A stretch of DNA of 64,000 nucleotides, from NCBI RefSeq assembly GCF_022682305.1, contig NZ_CP093528.1, forward strand, positions 1,749,501 through 1,813,500, read 5' to 3'. Of this stretch, positions 45,769 through 54,658 are shown piece after piece. Position 1 is the stretch's first letter, and each line of letters begins with the position of its first letter. The position numbers and the translations under genes are program-made. Origin of the DNA: Shinella zoogloeoides. GTDB lineage: Bacteria; Pseudomonadota; Alphaproteobacteria; Rhizobiales; Rhizobiaceae. The notes under the pieces are model-generated. The model made no database searches, was not told the origin of the DNA, and worked only from the letters and a program-made list of their open reading frames with translations.

Positions 45769-48279
45769 TTACTTCTTGCGCGGCACCTTCGGAACCGCAC
45801 TGGAGGACTTGCGCGGCGGCTCATCCTTCGGCTCCTCGGCCTTGGTCTCAGCCGCCTTCTTCGAAGACTTGGCCTTGGCCGGCGCCGCCTCGGCGGCAAC
45901 GGTTTCCCTGGCCTTGCGCGGCTTCGCCTGCTTGGCGGGGCGCTCCGCGATCTCAGCCTTCGGCTTGATCGGTGCCGTTTCCGGCACGGCGTCGAGGATC
46001 AGGCCCTTCGAGCCGTCTTCCTTGAGGCCGACGGAGACGCGCACGACGCCGCCCTTCTTGAGCTTGCCGAAGAGAATCTCGTCGGCAAGCTTCTTCTTGA
46101 TGTTTTCCTGGATGACGCGCGCCAGCGGGCGGGCGCCCATCTTCTCGTCGTAGCCCTTCTCCGCCAGCCACGAGATCGCCTCCGGCTGGAGATCGAAGGT
46201 GACGTTGCGCTCGGCAAGCTGCGTTTCGAGCTGCATGACGAACTTCTGCACGACCTGATGGATGACCGGCGTCGGCAGCGAGCCGAACGGGATGATCGCA
46301 TCGAGGCGGTTGCGGAACTCCGGCGTGAACAGGCGGTTGATCGCCTCCATGTCCTCGCCCTCGCGCTTGGACGAGCCGAAGCCGATCGCGGCCTTGGCCA
46401 TGTCGGATGCGCCCGCATTGGTCGTCATGATCAGGATGACGTTGCGGAAGTCGATCTTCTTGCCGTTATGGTCGGTCAGCGAGCCGTGATCCATGACCTG
46501 CAACAGGATGTTGTAGAGGTCCGGATGCGCCTTCTCGATCTCGTCGAGCAGCAGCACGCAATGCGGATGCTGGTCGACGCCGTCCGTCAGGAGGCCGCCC
46601 TGGTCGAAGCCGACATAGCCGGGAGGTGCGCCGAGCAGGCGCGAGACCGTGTGCCGCTCCATGTATTCCGACATGTCGAAGCGCAGCAGCTCCACGCCGA
46701 GCGAGCTGGCAAGCTGCTTGGCGACTTCCGTCTTGCCGACGCCCGTGGGGCCGGAGAACAGGTAGCAGCCGATCGGCTTGTTCGGCTCGCGAAGACCGGC
46801 GCGTGACAGCTTGATCGCCGAGGCCAGCGCCTCGATGGCGAGGTCCTGACCATAGACGACCGAGCGCAGTTCCTTTTCGAGGTTGGCGAGCACCTGCTCG
46901 TCGTCCTTCGAAACGGTCTTCGGCGGAATGCGGGCCATGGTGGCGATGGTGGCCTCGATCTCCTTCTCGGTGATCAGCTTGCGGCGCTTGCCGGCGGGCA
47001 GCAGCATCTGGGCCGCGCCGGTCTCGTCGATCACGTCGATCGCCTTGTCCGGCAGCTTGCGGTCGTTGATGTAGCGTGCCGAAAGCTCGACGGCCGTCTT
47101 GATCGCTTCGTTGGAGTATTTCAGCTTGTGATACTCTTCGAAGTAGGGCTTGAGGCCCTTCATGATCTCGATCGTGTCGTCGATGGTCGGCTCGTTCACG
47201 TCGATCTTCTGGAAGCGGCGAACGAGCGCCCGGTCCTTCTCGAAGAACTGGCGGTATTCCTTGTAGGTCGTCGAACCGATGCAACGGATCGCGCCGGAGG
47301 AAAGCGCCGGCTTGAGAAGGTTGGACGCATCCATCGCACCGCCGGAGGTCGCCCCTGCGCCGATGACCGTATGGATCTCGTCGATGAACAGCACGGCGCC
47401 CGGATACTCTTCGAGTTCCTTGACGACCTGCTTCAGCCGCTCCTCGAAGTCGCCGCGATAGCGCGTGCCGGCGAGCAGCGTGCCCATGTCGAGCGAGAAG
47501 ATCGTGGCGTCCGCCAGCGCCTCCGGCACCTTGCCTTCGACGATGCGCTTGGCGAGGCCCTCGGCGATGGCCGTCTTGCCGACGCCCGGATCGCCCACAT
47601 AGAGCGGGTTGTTCTTGGAGCGGCGGCAGAGAACCTGGATCGTGCGGTTGACCTCGGCGTGACGGCCGATCAGCGGGTCGATCTTGCCGCCCTTCGCCTT
47701 CTCGTTGAGATTCACGCAGTAAGCCGTGAGCGCATCCTGCTTCTTGGCGGGCTCTTCCTGCTCAGCGCTGCCGCGCTGCTGCTTCTGCTCGTTTTCCGCA
47801 TCGTCGGAGCCGCGCACAGAGCGCTGCTCCGTGGAGCCGGGCCGCTTGCCGATGCCGTGCGAGATGAAGTTGACGGCGTCGTAGCGCGTCATCTCCTGCT
47901 CCTGCAGGAAATAGGCGGCATGGCTCTCGCGCTCGGCAAAGATCGCGACGAGCACGTTGGCGCCGGTCACTTCCTCGCGGCCGGACGACTGGACATGGAT
48001 CACCGCGCGCTGGATGACGCGCTGGAAGCTGGAGGTCGGCTTGGAATCCTCCTCGTAGCCGGTGACGAGGTTCGCCAGCTCGTCGTCGACATATTCGGTC
48101 AGCGTCTTGCGCAGCACGTCGAGATTGACGTTGCAGGCGCCCATGACGGCGGCCGCGTCGGCGTCGTCGATCAGCGCCAGAAGGAGATGTTCGAGCGTCG
48201 CATATTCGTGGTGGCGCTCGTTCGCGTAGGTCAGTGCCTGGTGGAGGGCCTTTTCAAGGCTTGAAGAAAATGTTGGCAC
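45769..48279 (-). CDS. clpA: ATP-dependent Clp protease ATP-binding subunit ClpA
   Basis: An 836-aa AAA+ unfoldase that feeds ClpP. The Clp_N double repeat is at the start (LEKALHQALTYANERHHEYA). Walker A motifs are GDPGVGKTAIAEG (D1) and GPTGVGKTEVAKQL (D2), Walker B motifs FIDEIH and LLDEIEKAH, and the ClpP-binding loop IGF is at residue 632. It exceeds the usual 760 aa by a tail of about 75 residues very rich in Lys, Ala, Pro and Glu. clpS lies directly upstream. Confidence 0.97.
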   Translation of the reverse strand: MPTFSSSLEKALHQALTYANERHHEYATLEHLLLALIDDADAAAVMGACNVNLDVLRKTLTEYVDDELANLVTGYEEDSKPTSSFQRVIQRAVIHVQSSGREEVTGANVLVAIFAERESHAAYFLQEQEMTRYDAVNFISHGIGKRPGSTEQRSVRGSDDAENEQKQQRGSAEQEEPAKKQDALTAYCVNLNEKAKGGKIDPLIGRHAEVNRTIQVLCRRSKNNPLYVGDPGVGKTAIAEGLAKRIVEGKVPEALADATIFSLDMGTLLAGTRYRGDFEERLKQVVKELEEYPGAVLFIDEIHTVIGAGATSGGAMDASNLLKPALSSGAIRCIGSTTYKEYRQFFEKDRALVRRFQKIDVNEPTIDDTIEIMKGLKPYFEEYHKLKYSNEAIKTAVELSARYINDRKLPDKAIDVIDETGAAQMLLPAGKRRKLITEKEIEATIATMARIPPKTVSKDDEQVLANLEKELRSVVYGQDLAIEALASAIKLSRAGLREPNKPIGCYLFSGPTGVGKTEVAKQLASSLGVELLRFDMSEYMERHTVSRLLGAPPGYVGFDQGGLLTDGVDQHPHCVLLLDEIEKAHPDLYNILLQVMDHGSLTDHNGKKIDFRNVILIMTTNAGASDMAKAAIGFGSSKREGEDMEAINRLFTPEFRNRLDAIIPFGSLPTPVIHQVVQKFVMQLETQLAERNVTFDLQPEAISWLAEKGYDEKMGARPLARVIQENIKKKLADEILFGKLKKGGVVRVSVGLKEDGSKGLILDAVPETAPIKPKAEIAERPAKQAKPRKARETVAAEAAPAKAKSSKKAAETKAEEPKDEPPRKSSSAVPKVPRKK

Positions 48280-48288
48280 GGTCGTTCC

Positions 48289-48639
48289 TCATTTCTTTTC
48301 CATGACACATTGCAGCGGGTGCTGGTGCTGGCGGGAGAAGTCCATCACCTGTGTCACTTTGGTTTCGGCAACCTCGTAGGTGAACACGCCACACTCGCCT
48401 ACGCCATGATTGTGCACATGCAGCATGATCCGCGTGGCCGCTTCCCGGTCCTTCTGGAAGAAACGTTCCAGAATGTGGATCACGAATTCCATGGGTGTAT
48501 AGTCGTCATTGAGAAGCAGGACGCGGTACAGGCTCGGCTTCTTGGTCTTAGGTTTCGTGCGGGTAATGACCGAGGTGCTGCGACCGGGAGTGTCGCCGCC
48601 CTCATCGCCATCCTGCATCCGAACCCATCTCACATTCAT
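48289..48639 (-). CDS. clpS: ClpS adaptor protein
   Basis: A 116-aa N-degron adaptor for ClpAP. The core is [20 protein letters not shown] (substrate pocket NDD...TPMEFV) and [16 protein letters not shown] at the end. A basic N-terminal extension ([11 protein letters not shown]) binds ClpA. The start may instead be the ATG at 48618 (MQDGDEGGD). 9 bp separate it from clpA. Confidence 0.95.
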   Translation of the reverse strand: MNVRWVRMQDGDEGGDTPGRSTSVITRTKPKTKKPSLYRVLLLNDDYTPMEFVIHILERFFQKDREAATRIMLHVHNHGVGECGVFTYEVAETKVTQVMDFSRQHQHPLQCVMEKK

Positions 48640-48836
48640 GCGTGTCCATTCCCTTGACTACAGTCGCTTGCATCGGTGCGCCTCGCCCGAGGCTGCCATC
48701 TGGAACTGTTATCTAATGTCTCGGCACACGATTGTAAGACCCTCGCTTCGCACTGCAATCATAATCGCTGGCCATCCGAAGGAAATACCCGGATTTGCTG
48801 CCGCTGCGTCAGCCTCGCGCAATCCCCGGAACGCGC

Positions 48837-48870
48837 AAAGGCCGGCCGCGGTTGCCCGCGACCGGCCTTT
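48837..48870 (-). terminator. Hairpin terminator of the phasin gene
   Basis: AAAGGCCGGTCGCGG and CCGCGGCCGGCCTTT (one mismatch) form a 15-bp stem with a GCAA loop on the minus strand, 22 bp after the phasin stop. The TTT lies within the 3' arm. Confidence 0.75.
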
Positions 48871-48892
48871 GAACGCAATACGCGTAGGATTA

Positions 48893-49246
48893 TCAGGCTG
48901 CGACAGCGGCCTTGGCGGCAGCGGTGGCCTTGGCAACCGGTGCTTCGTAGGTCTTGTAGGCGCCCTTTGCGAGGTCCGCATACATTTCGCCAAGCTTGGT
49001 GGCTTCGGCGACGAAACCTTCATAGGAGGTCTTCACGAAGGCGCTCTGCAGTTCGACGGCAGCTTCGACACTCTTGACGCCGGACAGCTTCTCGAAATGG
49101 GCAATGCCGTTCTCGAAGGACTTCTTGGAATAGTCGGCGGCCTCGGTGGCGATCGCCTGCCAGCCCTGCGCGACGGACGTGTAGCTCTTTACGAACGTGT
49201 CCACGGCTTCCTTGCCCTTCTTGTTGGCGTCATCGAAATTGAACAT
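48893..49246 (-). CDS. Phasin family protein
   Basis: A 117-aa helical protein: MFNFDDANKKGKEAVDTFVK, LQSAFVKTSYEGFVAEATKL and an Ala/Lys-rich tail (AKATAAAKAAVAA). Phasins coat polyhydroxyalkanoate granules. Start at 49246 has a GGAG site upstream. Isolated, with its own terminator. Confidence 0.92.
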   Translation of the reverse strand: MFNFDDANKKGKEAVDTFVKSYTSVAQGWQAIATEAADYSKKSFENGIAHFEKLSGVKSVEAAVELQSAFVKTSYEGFVAEATKLGEMYADLAKGAYKTYEAPVAKATAAAKAAVAA

Positions 49247-49411
49247 CGAAGTCTCCTTTGGATCCCGGTGATTGACCCGAAATCTATATGCAATGCACAA
49301 AAAAGTCAATCGCGATGCTGCGATGCAATATTCCGCAGGCAAAGCAAGACCTTGCGCGATAGGTATGATCATTGGGCGCTGACAAAACGCAATTCGTCGT
49401 AAAACGATAAT

Positions 49412-49443
49412 AAAAAGCCCGGCGCGCAGAGCGGCCGGGCCTC
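49412..49443 (-). terminator. Intrinsic terminator of the DUF3126 gene
   Basis: On the minus strand GCCCGGC ... GCCGGGC with a 10-nt loop is followed by TTTTTATTAT, about 30 bp after the gene's stop. Confidence 0.85.
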
Positions 49444-49469
49444 GATGTTCCTGCGAGGATAGCGACGGA

Positions 49470-49673
49470 TCAGAGATCGATGTCGAGGATCGCCATGGAG
49501 AAGTTGTAGGACAGTTCCCCGTCCTCGTCGTCGCGGAAGATGACGCCCAGGAATTCGTCGCCGAGATAGACTTCCGCCGATTCATCCTTGCGCGGGCGGG
49601 CCTTCACGACGATCTCCTTGTTGAGATTGCGCTTGAAGTAGGCCTCGAGCTTCCTGATTTCTTCCGGCTTCAC
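49470..49673 (-). CDS. DUF3126 family protein
   Basis: A 67-aa protein: MKPEEIRKLEAYFKRNLNKE, then VYLGDEFLGVIFRDDEDGEL. Common in Rhizobiales next to cysE; function unknown. It follows cysE by 95 bp on the same strand. Confidence 0.9.
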   Translation of the reverse strand: MKPEEIRKLEAYFKRNLNKEIVVKARPRKDESAEVYLGDEFLGVIFRDDEDGELSYNFSMAILDIDL

Positions 49674-49768
49674 GTTATGTCTCCGTCAACGGTTGATGTG
49701 CGGCGCTTCTCGCACCTGCCTTTGGGCGTGTAAACCCTCCAATTCCCTATGAAGGGGACTTTTCCCGC

Positions 49769-50602
49769 TCACACGTCGTAGTCGAAGGCGGCCAGAAGCT
49801 GGTCCATCGCGCGCGACGGCTCGTTGCAGCCCGCCTCGCCCACGACCCGCGCCGGAACGCCCGCGACCGTCGATTTCGGCGGAACGGGCTTCAGCACCAC
49901 CGACCCCGCGGCGATGCGTGAGCAATGGCCGATATGGATGTTGCCGAGGATTTTTGCGCCCGCCCCGATCATCACGCCGTCGCCGATCTTCGGATGGCGG
50001 TCGCCGCCCTCCTTGCCGGTGCCGCCGAGCGTGACGTTATGGAGGATGGACACATTATCCCCGATGACGGCGGTCTCACCGACGACGAAGCCCGTCGCAT
50101 GATCAAGGAAGAAGCCCTTGCCGATCCGTGCGGCCGGGTTGATGTCCGTCTGGAACACGCTGGAGGATCGGCTCTGCACATAGAGGGACAGGTCGCGCCG
50201 GCCCTTCTCATGCAGCCAGTGCGCCAGGCGATGGGTCTGGATGGCGTGGAAACCCTTGAAATACAGCACGGCGTCGAGGAACCGCAGGCACGCGGGGTCG
50301 CGGTCGTAGACGGCCTGGATATCGACGCGCAGGATGCCGCCCCATTCCGGCCAGTCCTCCAGCATCTCGTCAAAGATCTGATGCAGCAGGTTGGCCTGGA
50401 GGTCCGGGTGGTCGAGGCGCTCGCAGACCCGGTGGATCACGCTTTCCTCCAGCGAGCGGTGGTTGAGCACCGTCGAATAGAGGAAGGCCGCCAGCAGCGG
50501 CTCGACCTCGGCGGCCACGCGCGCTTCCTCGCGCAGGCTGTCCCAGATCGGATCCATGGCCTTCAGCTTCTCGCTGGCCCTCAGTTCATTCGTCGCGACC
50601 AT
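49769..50602 (-). CDS. cysE: Serine O-acetyltransferase
   Basis: First step of cysteine synthesis from serine (277 aa). An N-terminal helical domain (DPIWDSLREEARVAAEVEPL) precedes the hexapeptide beta-helix with the catalytic His in FFLDHATGFVVGETAVIGDN and GGTGKEGGDRHPKIGDGVMI. Start at 50602 (MVATNELRASEK). Confidence 0.96.
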   Translation of the reverse strand: MVATNELRASEKLKAMDPIWDSLREEARVAAEVEPLLAAFLYSTVLNHRSLEESVIHRVCERLDHPDLQANLLHQIFDEMLEDWPEWGGILRVDIQAVYDRDPACLRFLDAVLYFKGFHAIQTHRLAHWLHEKGRRDLSLYVQSRSSSVFQTDINPAARIGKGFFLDHATGFVVGETAVIGDNVSILHNVTLGGTGKEGGDRHPKIGDGVMIGAGAKILGNIHIGHCSRIAAGSVVLKPVPPKSTVAGVPARVVGEAGCNEPSRAMDQLLAAFDYDV

Positions 50603-50690
50603 CGCCGCACTCCTTGGTATCATTCGCCCTGAATATAAAGCAAAGCGCGTCCAAGCGGAATGGCCGCCCGGAGGTTGTCGTAATGGGCCG

Positions 50691-51476
50691 TCAGCGCCCG
50701 TCGATTTCCGCGTAGAAGTCCAGCACGGCGCGCTTGAACACCTTGTCGCCGACGGCAAGCATATGGTCGCGGCCGGGAATGTCGAGCGCCCGGGCGTCCG
50801 GCATCAGGTCGGCGAGCGGCTGCGGCGCGCCGGCGATGTCGTCCTTCGTGCCGACGCCGATCAACGCCGGAGCGTCGATGCGCGCCATGTCCGCCGGCGT
50901 CAGCAGGTCGCGCGAGGTCATAATGCAGGCGGCAAGCGCCTGCCGGTCGGATTTCGTCTGGTCGGCGAAGGCGCGGAACATGCGGCCGCGCTCATGCGTC
51001 ACCGCCTCCAGCGACGGGGCGAGCAGCGCATCGGCGATGGGATCCCAGTCGCCGACACCCTCGACCATGCCGATGCCGAGACCGCCAAAGACGACGGAGC
51101 GGACGCGGTGCGGATGGGCGAGCGCCATGAAGGCCGTGATGCGCGCACCCATGGAATAGCCGAAGACATGCGCCTCGGAAATACCGAGATGATCGAGCAG
51201 CGCGGCGGCGTCGCCCGCCATCAGCGGCGGCGTGTAGAGCGCCGGGTCGTGCGGCTTGTCGCTTGCGCCGTGGCCGCGATTGTCGATGGCGATCACCCGG
51301 TAGCCGGCATCGCCCAGCGTCTTCAGCCAGCCGGGAAACACCCAGTTGACATTGGCACTGGAGGCGAAGCCGTGGATCAGCAGCACCGGCGCGCCGGCCG
51401 GATCGCCCTCGTCGAAGAAGGCAAGCTCCAGGCCGTCACGGGTGAAGCGGGAAAAGGGCGGGTTGTCGAGGTTCAT
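50691..51476 (-). CDS. Alpha/beta hydrolase
   Basis: A 261-aa alpha/beta-hydrolase fold: oxyanion region LLIHGFASSANVNW, IDNRGHGASDKP, nucleophile elbow GYSMGARI (Ser), acid ALIGVGTKDDIAG and His in GRDHMLAVGDKVF. Substrate unknown. It is divergent from the zinc-finger gene. Confidence 0.9.
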   Translation of the reverse strand: MNLDNPPFSRFTRDGLELAFFDEGDPAGAPVLLIHGFASSANVNWVFPGWLKTLGDAGYRVIAIDNRGHGASDKPHDPALYTPPLMAGDAAALLDHLGISEAHVFGYSMGARITAFMALAHPHRVRSVVFGGLGIGMVEGVGDWDPIADALLAPSLEAVTHERGRMFRAFADQTKSDRQALAACIMTSRDLLTPADMARIDAPALIGVGTKDDIAGAPQPLADLMPDARALDIPGRDHMLAVGDKVFKRAVLDFYAEIDGR

Positions 51477-51643
51477 CGCGGGGCCGTCTTTCGTTTTCTC
51501 GCCTTGCACATAATGCCGATCCGCCGCCGAGAAAACCGCAAAGGGGCCGAAATCTCATAAGCCGCGACGGTTTTGCATCTACACATTTCGCCCGAAGGCG
51601 ACTATGGTCCGCGCCAGAAAAGAGCATTTGCACGGAGCATGAC

Positions 51644-51892
51644 ATGGCTGGCCACAGCATTCCCCATTTCCAGAACGACGGCGGCCATAGTTCGATCGAG
51701 ATCGGCGTGAAGGAATTCATGTGCGTCGGCGCCTCCGTGCCCTACGACCATCCGCACGTCTTCCTCGACATGGGCGACGACAACGAGAAGGTCTGCCCCT
51801 ACTGCTCGACGCTCTATCGCTACAACCCGGCGCTGAAGGCCACCCAGACCGATCCGGCCGGCTGCACCTTCACCAACCAGGTCGCGGCGTAA
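51644..51892 (+). CDS. Small zinc-finger protein (NDUFS6-like)
   Basis: An 82-aa protein with KEFMCVGASVPYDHPHVFLD and the C-terminal VCPYCSTLYRYN, giving a Cys-His-Cys-Cys zinc site like mitochondrial NDUFS6. In alphaproteobacteria such proteins are accessory to complex I; here that is inferred from the family. It lies 22 bp from the FAD monooxygenase gene. Confidence 0.88.
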   Translation: MAGHSIPHFQNDGGHSSIEIGVKEFMCVGASVPYDHPHVFLDMGDDNEKVCPYCSTLYRYNPALKATQTDPAGCTFTNQVAA

Positions 51893-51914
51893 CGGCCGAA
51901 AGGCCGGTATCCCC

Positions 51915-53072
51915 ATGTCCACCGTCAAGACCACGACCATCGTCGGCGCCGGTATTGCCGGCCTGACGGCGGCGCTTGCGCTGGCCCGCAAGGGCATCGC
52001 TTCCCACATCATCGAACAGGCCCCGGCCCTCGAAGAGGTCGGCGCCGGCCTCCAGCTTTCGCCCAACGCCTCGCGCATCCTCGCCGACCTCGGCCTTATC
52101 GATGCGCTGCGCGCGCGCTGGACGGAACCCGACCGCATCCTGCTGGCCTCCGGCCTCTCGCTCTCCCCCCTCGCCTCGGTCCCGGCCGGCGTGTCCGCCC
52201 GCAACCGCTGGCATGCGCCCTACGGCGTCCTGCATCGCGCCTCGCTACAGGCCGTGCTGCTGGATGCGGTTCACCGGGAGTCGTTGTGCACGCTGACGAT
52301 GGGCGAGCGAATCGAGACCGCCGACGCGGCGCTCGCCATCGCGCCGGCCGACATCCTCATCGCCGCGGACGGCGTCTGGTCGCGGCTCAGGCAAGCGGTG
52401 CCCGGCGCCCTTCCCGCCCGGTATTCCGGCAATGTCGCCTGGCGCTTCCTCGTACCCTACGATACGGCGCCCGCCTTTCTCGATCCGCGCGCCGTGACGG
52501 CTTTCCTCGGGCCGCACGCCCATCTCGTCGCCTATCCGCTGGCCAAGGTCCAGGCCTTCAACATCGTCGCCATCCATGCCCAGCCGGAGGCACCGGCGGA
52601 AGGCTGGCTACGCCGGGGCGACAGCACGACCCGCGCGCGCCTGCTGAGCGCCTTCGCCACCTGGCACACGGATATCCGCCGTCTCCTGCCCGATGCGAAA
52701 GACCCGTTGGTCTGGCCGCTCTTCGGCTGCCCGGACGGCGCATGGACAGATGGAAGAACCGTGCTGATCGGCGACGCCGCCCATGCCATGACGCCATTCG
52801 CGGCGCAGGGCGCTGCAATGGCGATCGAGGACGCGGCGCTGCTCGCGGAAAGATTGGCGACGGCCACGGACAAGACGGCCGCTCTCGGCAGCTTCGAGAA
52901 AACCCGCCGGGCGCGCGTCGCCCGGGTGCGCAGCCGCGGCGCCTTCAACCGCTTCGCCTATCACGCCCGCGGTCCTGTCGCCCTCGCCCGCAATCTGGTG
53001 CTGTCGTTGCGCAAGCCGGAAGACCTCGCAGCCGATTTCGACTGGCTCTACGGGTATAGAACGCCGGAGTGA
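51915..53072 (+). CDS. FAD-dependent monooxygenase
   Basis: A 385-aa group A flavin hydroxylase: N-terminal GxGxxG in TIVGAGIAGLTAALALARKG, the DG motif in ADILIAADGVWSRLR and the second FAD motif GDAAHAMTPFAAQGAAMAIE. It resembles salicylate hydroxylase/UbiH relatives; the substrate cannot be told from sequence alone. Confidence 0.9.
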   Translation: MSTVKTTTIVGAGIAGLTAALALARKGIASHIIEQAPALEEVGAGLQLSPNASRILADLGLIDALRARWTEPDRILLASGLSLSPLASVPAGVSARNRWHAPYGVLHRASLQAVLLDAVHRESLCTLTMGERIETADAALAIAPADILIAADGVWSRLRQAVPGALPARYSGNVAWRFLVPYDTAPAFLDPRAVTAFLGPHAHLVAYPLAKVQAFNIVAIHAQPEAPAEGWLRRGDSTTRARLLSAFATWHTDIRRLLPDAKDPLVWPLFGCPDGAWTDGRTVLIGDAAHAMTPFAAQGAAMAIEDAALLAERLATATDKTAALGSFEKTRRARVARVRSRGAFNRFAYHARGPVALARNLVLSLRKPEDLAADFDWLYGYRTPE

Positions 53073-53114
53073 GCCCCCTCATCCGCCTACCGGATGAGGG
53101 TCGGTCTCAGAAGA

Positions 53115-54305
53115 TCAAACGGCCCGCGCCGCCGTCAGGCCGCGCTCGATATCCGCCCGGATATCCTTCACGTCCTCCAGACCGATCTGCAGGCGCAGCA
53201 CCGGCCCCTCGGTCGGCCCCTTGGCCACCCGGCGGTCGGAGAGGTTCACATGCACGGCAAGGCACTCGAAGCCGCCCCATGAATAGCCGAGGCCGAAGAG
53301 GCTGAGCGCATCGAGGAAGGCATGGGCCTTCGCCTTGTGGCGATCCGCCGCGACACCGTCGAGAACGATGGAGAAGATGCCGCTCGCGCCCTTGAAATCC
53401 CGCTTCCAGAGGTCATGGCCCGGGAAGCTCGGCAGCGCCGGGTGCAGCACGCGGGAAACGCCATCGACGCCCTCCAGCCAGCGCGCCAGTTCGAGCGCGC
53501 TCTCTTGATGGCGCTCCAGCCGCACGCCCATGGTGCGAAGGCCGCGCAGCACCTGGTAGGAATCGTCCGGCGAGGCGCAGGTGCCGAGCGTGATCTGCGC
53601 CTCCAGCAACTGTTCCCAATGGACGGTATTGGCCGAGACGGTGCCGAACAGCACGTCCGAATGCCCGGCCGGATACTTCGTCGCCGCATGAATGGAGACG
53701 TCCACGCCGAAATCGAGCGGACGGAAATAGAGCGGCGTCGCCCAGGTATTGTCCATGGTCACGACCGCGCCGTGCTTGTGGGCGGCGGCGGCAATGGCCG
53801 GAATATCCTGCATTTCGAAGGTATTGGAACCCGGCGCCTCAGTATGTACCAGCTTCGTGTTCGGCTTGATCAGCGCCTCGATGCCGGCGCCGATCATCGG
53901 ATCGTAATACTCGACCGTCACGCCGAGGCGCTTCAGCATCGTGTCGCAGAAATGGCGCGTCGGATGGTAGACCGAATCGACGATCAGCGCATGGTCGCCG
54001 GCCGAAAGATAGGCCAGGAACGGCACGGTGACGGCGGCAAGGCCCGAGGGAACGAGGATGGTGCCGGCCGAGCCTTCCAGCTCGTCGATGGCCGCGCAGA
54101 GCGCGTCGGTCGTCGGCGTGCCGCGCGTGCCGTAGGTGTATTTCTGCGCGCGGTTTTCCATGGTCGCGGCATTCGGGAAGAGCACGGTGGAGGCATGGAC
54201 GACGGGCGGGTTGACGAAACCGTAATAATCGGCCGGGTCGTTGCCGGCATGGGCAAGGCGGGTGTTCACGCCGGCGCCGGCGAGGATTTCGTCTCTGTTT
54301 TTCAT
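53115..54305 (-). CDS. metC: Cystathionine beta-lyase
   Basis: A 396-aa PLP enzyme of the Cys/Met metabolism family making homocysteine from cystathionine. Strings: AHAGNDPADYYGFVNPPVVH at the N-terminus, the PLP lysine in SIHAATKYPAGHSDVLFG, VTMDNTWATPLYFRPLDFG and the C-terminal GYSWGGFECLAVHV. ATG 54305 (MKNRDEILAGAG) matches the usual start; the frame stays open upstream without family sequence. It is divergent from aapJ. Confidence 0.94.
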   Translation of the reverse strand: MKNRDEILAGAGVNTRLAHAGNDPADYYGFVNPPVVHASTVLFPNAATMENRAQKYTYGTRGTPTTDALCAAIDELEGSAGTILVPSGLAAVTVPFLAYLSAGDHALIVDSVYHPTRHFCDTMLKRLGVTVEYYDPMIGAGIEALIKPNTKLVHTEAPGSNTFEMQDIPAIAAAAHKHGAVVTMDNTWATPLYFRPLDFGVDVSIHAATKYPAGHSDVLFGTVSANTVHWEQLLEAQITLGTCASPDDSYQVLRGLRTMGVRLERHQESALELARWLEGVDGVSRVLHPALPSFPGHDLWKRDFKGASGIFSIVLDGVAADRHKAKAHAFLDALSLFGLGYSWGGFECLAVHVNLSDRRVAKGPTEGPVLRLQIGLEDVKDIRADIERGLTAARAV

Positions 54306-54658
54306 GGTTTCGTTCCGGAGGAATGCGAGGGATCTGACGGCGTCGACTTTTCGCCACGCCGCAGGTGAGGTCAACCCCCATGCCGCAGGATAAGACGGCA
54401 TCCAAAGCGCTACAATTGTTACACAAGTGGTTTTTCCGGGCGGCTTTCTGCACAAATCCCCGATTTTTTGCCCAAGAATCGGTCAAATGCCGACAAATTT
54501 GGGTTACCAGCCGGAAAATGGCCGCTCTCCCTTGACCCTGCGGAAATTTGAGCATGAGATAAGACACCTCGCGCCGGGAGGGTGGCGGGTTCCGCGGTCG
54601 CGCCTGTCAGGGCGCGAGAGCCGCGGACAAATAAAGACAACGAAAAGGGTTGTAAAAA
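54306..54658. promoter_or_regulatory. Divergent metC-aapJ promoter region with aapJ leader hairpin
   Basis: 353 bp without a gene. At 54592-54626, CCGCGG-TCGCGCC / GGCGCGA-GAG-CCGCGG can form a strong two-part hairpin ending 32 bp before the aapJ ATG. A possible -35 (TTGACC, 54532-54537) lies upstream, but its -10 partner is weak. Upstream of metC I looked for a SAM-II riboswitch (GCTAAA near the start) and did not find one. Confidence 0.5.

Noticed and set aside
54306..54420. Possible SAM-II riboswitch upstream of metC
   Set aside because: The conserved GCTAAA-type element near the start and the pseudoknot arms are absent.
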